From assembly GCA_030762895.1 (NCBI GenBank), contig CM061063.1, positions 53,833,196 to 53,897,195 of the forward strand: 64,000 nucleotides of DNA. Reading direction: 5' to 3'. Of the stretch, positions 62,638 to 64,000 are shown one piece after another. The DNA comes from Sophora flavescens (taxonomy: Eukaryota; Streptophyta; Magnoliopsida; Fabales; Fabaceae). The translations under genes and the position numbers were made by a program. Every line of letters begins with the position of its first letter. Within the stretch, counting starts at the first letter, position 1. The notes below the pieces were generated by a model. That model saw only the letters and a list, made by a program, of their open reading frames with translations. It was not told the DNA's origin and did no database searches.

Positions 62638-63960
62638 GGCTGATGAGGAGGATCATATGAGCCCTTAGTGCTCACATGGACAGAGGGTTGGACACCTGTG
62701 TTTTCCTGGGACATAGCAGCCATTATTGCTAGCTGCTGGGAAAACTGCTGGGCCATCTCCTGTCTAAGCTCATCTGCAATCTCCCGTTTTAGCCGTTCTC
62801 TATATGCATCAACATCCTTATGGCGTTGGTGTGAAGATTAACCATGGTATTGGCGAATGTCAATGCCCCATCCAACACCAATGACACGGACCGGGTGGTC
62901 TGGTTTACCGATGACAGAAGCTAAGATATCCTCGCGTCCTCAAGGAACAAGGTTCCTTGAGTGGCCTGCTCGTCCAAGGCATCCTACAACATATAAAATA
63001 TTAGGTCACATTACAATTCAATAACATTGTTAAAATAACAATTACAATTCAAACTATACTTATAATCTTCTCAGCTACTTGGCGGGCCTCCTCAGATGTA
63101 TATTGTCACGTACTTCTTTGTCGGGCCCTTTTCCATCTACGATGGCATGGGGGTGGAGGTGGATCAACAACTGCTGGATGATTATCAGCTGTACGATCTG
63201 CCTGAGATGCTTCTTGCTGAAGTCTTTTCTTTTCCTCTTCCACCATTGTCAGGTCAAGTTTTTTATATCCCCCACGAGACAGTATATCGGGGTAGACATT
63301 CTTGCTTTGGTTTTCCTGCCCCTTTTTACTCTTCTTCTATTATAAATAGAAGACAATTAATTACATAAGTAAATTAAGAAAATTAATGAAATTACATAAA
63401 TTTAGAAACAAATCAATTAAGTTAACCTGAAAGCTGTGATCATGTCGGCTCTGAACAAAGCGATCCCACGTCGCCTGGTCAAGAAACGGGTACACCTCAA
63501 GTGGGTTCTTTTCACAGCTTTGCTTTAATACATAATATCTGCCCAGGTCCACCTTAAAATCCCTCCAACGCTCACCAGCATAGTTTATCAAACGCTTCTT
63601 CATATCCGTCGTATCTGGCAGGTCAAAGGTGAGCTACATTAACACCAAAAGAATCAACGAATTACTGTGTGATATTAATAAGATTAAAATAAAGTAGATA
63701 CAAACACAGGACGTAAAAGTATAGATACCATAATACTCTCCCATATCTGATCCTTCACGCCCTGCGGTACACCTTTCCAACGCTCAATAAGTATACTAGG
63801 CTTGCTTCGAGCAAGGGTCCCAACAAAACTGATAAACTGTTCTGCCATTGGCCCAGTAGGATTGATATTAGCATCAAAGTCGATTCTTATCCTTTGATTT
63901 GAACCACAGTTGGCAGTCAAATTCCTCATTCATGTGGCACGTCTACCTTTTCTACCCGTA
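62480..63960 (-). pseudogene. Ptta/En/Spm plant transposase (Transposase_24) remnant
   Basis: Coding order on minus: IRIDFDANINPTGP and WKGVPQGVKDQIWESIM (63890-63720), then KRLINYAGERWRDFKVDL and PFLDQATWDRFVQSRHDHSF ending at a CAG/GT donor (63428), then NVYPDILSRGGY and a VDPPPPP segment (63340-63070), then DALDEQATQGTLF (about 62980), and a tail with REIADELRQEM, Gln-rich and Asp-rich stretches (62800-62590). This is the domain order of Transposase_24 proteins. Breaks: TGA before the first Met (about 63930), TGA near 63105, a frameshift near 62945 and TAA near 62840. It continues into the Ulp1 blocks, so the two may be one gene. Confidence 0.8.
62590..62637 (-). repeat. (ATC)16 tract encoding poly-Asp
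   Basis: A trinucleotide tract that reads as 16 consecutive Asp residues in the minus-strand transposon frame. It is an expansion-prone acidic linker. Confidence 0.93.
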
Positions 63961-64000
63961 GACGGGGTCTCCGACTCGCTGCATGAAGGAGGGATATCCT

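Larger units (their letters stand above)
60402..64000 (-). mobile_element. CACTA (En/Spm) transposon 2, left part, truncated by the window end
   Basis: Its terminus GACTAGTGCAGAAAAGGG (first base changed from the CACTA consensus) is followed by ACATCGGTT subterminal repeats and a gene set on the minus strand. It is the same family as CACTA 1: 61070-61200 aligns with 28380-28510, and the Ulp1 exons correspond. Unlike CACTA 1 it keeps the Transposase_24 gene. The right terminus lies outside the window. Confidence 0.9.

Overview
The window is nuclear DNA of a flowering plant, probably a eudicot. It carries arrays derived from the Arabidopsis-type telomere heptamer CCCTAAA, plant LTR retrotransposons of both superfamilies (Ty1/Copia and Ty3/Gypsy), CACTA (En/Spm) transposons and a fragment of a plant-specific HD-ZIP IV homeodomain-START gene. 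I see no intact host gene, no RNA gene and no bacterial-style operon. The species cannot be named from what is visible.

Bases 1-18585 are a degenerate telomere-like array in CCCTAAA orientation, as expected near the left end of a chromosome. Besides its 7-, 12- and 19-bp subunits it has a higher-order repeat of about 2.42 kb, present about 7.5 times. Copies are very alike until about 15.9 kb and then decay. A run of exactly 500 N (18586-19085) ends the array.

Bases 19086-25388 are AT-rich: an LTR-like fragment with a TATA box, unassigned sequence, and a decayed Tekay/Del-like Gypsy LTR.

Bases 25389-55592 are a nest of elements. The outer one is a Gypsy element with LTRs of about 3.5 kb, termini TGTAACACC...GTGTTACA, a tRNA-iMet-type primer site and no recognisable coding sequence (LARD-like). 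LTR copy A (25389-42304) was split by a Copia element (26146-40650), which was itself split by a CACTA transposon (27721-33627, 3-bp TSD AAT). LTR copy B (44780-55351) was split by a young Athila-like, non-autonomous gag-protease element on the minus strand (46034-53035, TSD ATTGT, tRNA-Asp primer site). Copy B is followed by another primer site and leader, so the outer element was an LTR-interior-LTR-interior tandem.

Bases 55600-64000 hold a minus-strand Gypsy LTR ending at 58862, a two-exon pseudogene fragment of an HD-ZIP IV START-region gene (59455-60002), and the left part of a second CACTA element (60402 to the window end). The second CACTA carries minus-strand remnants of a Ptta/En/Spm (Transposase_24) gene and a Ulp1-type cysteine protease module. 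All transposon genes seen here carry stops, frameshifts or lost catalytic residues, so none looks autonomous.
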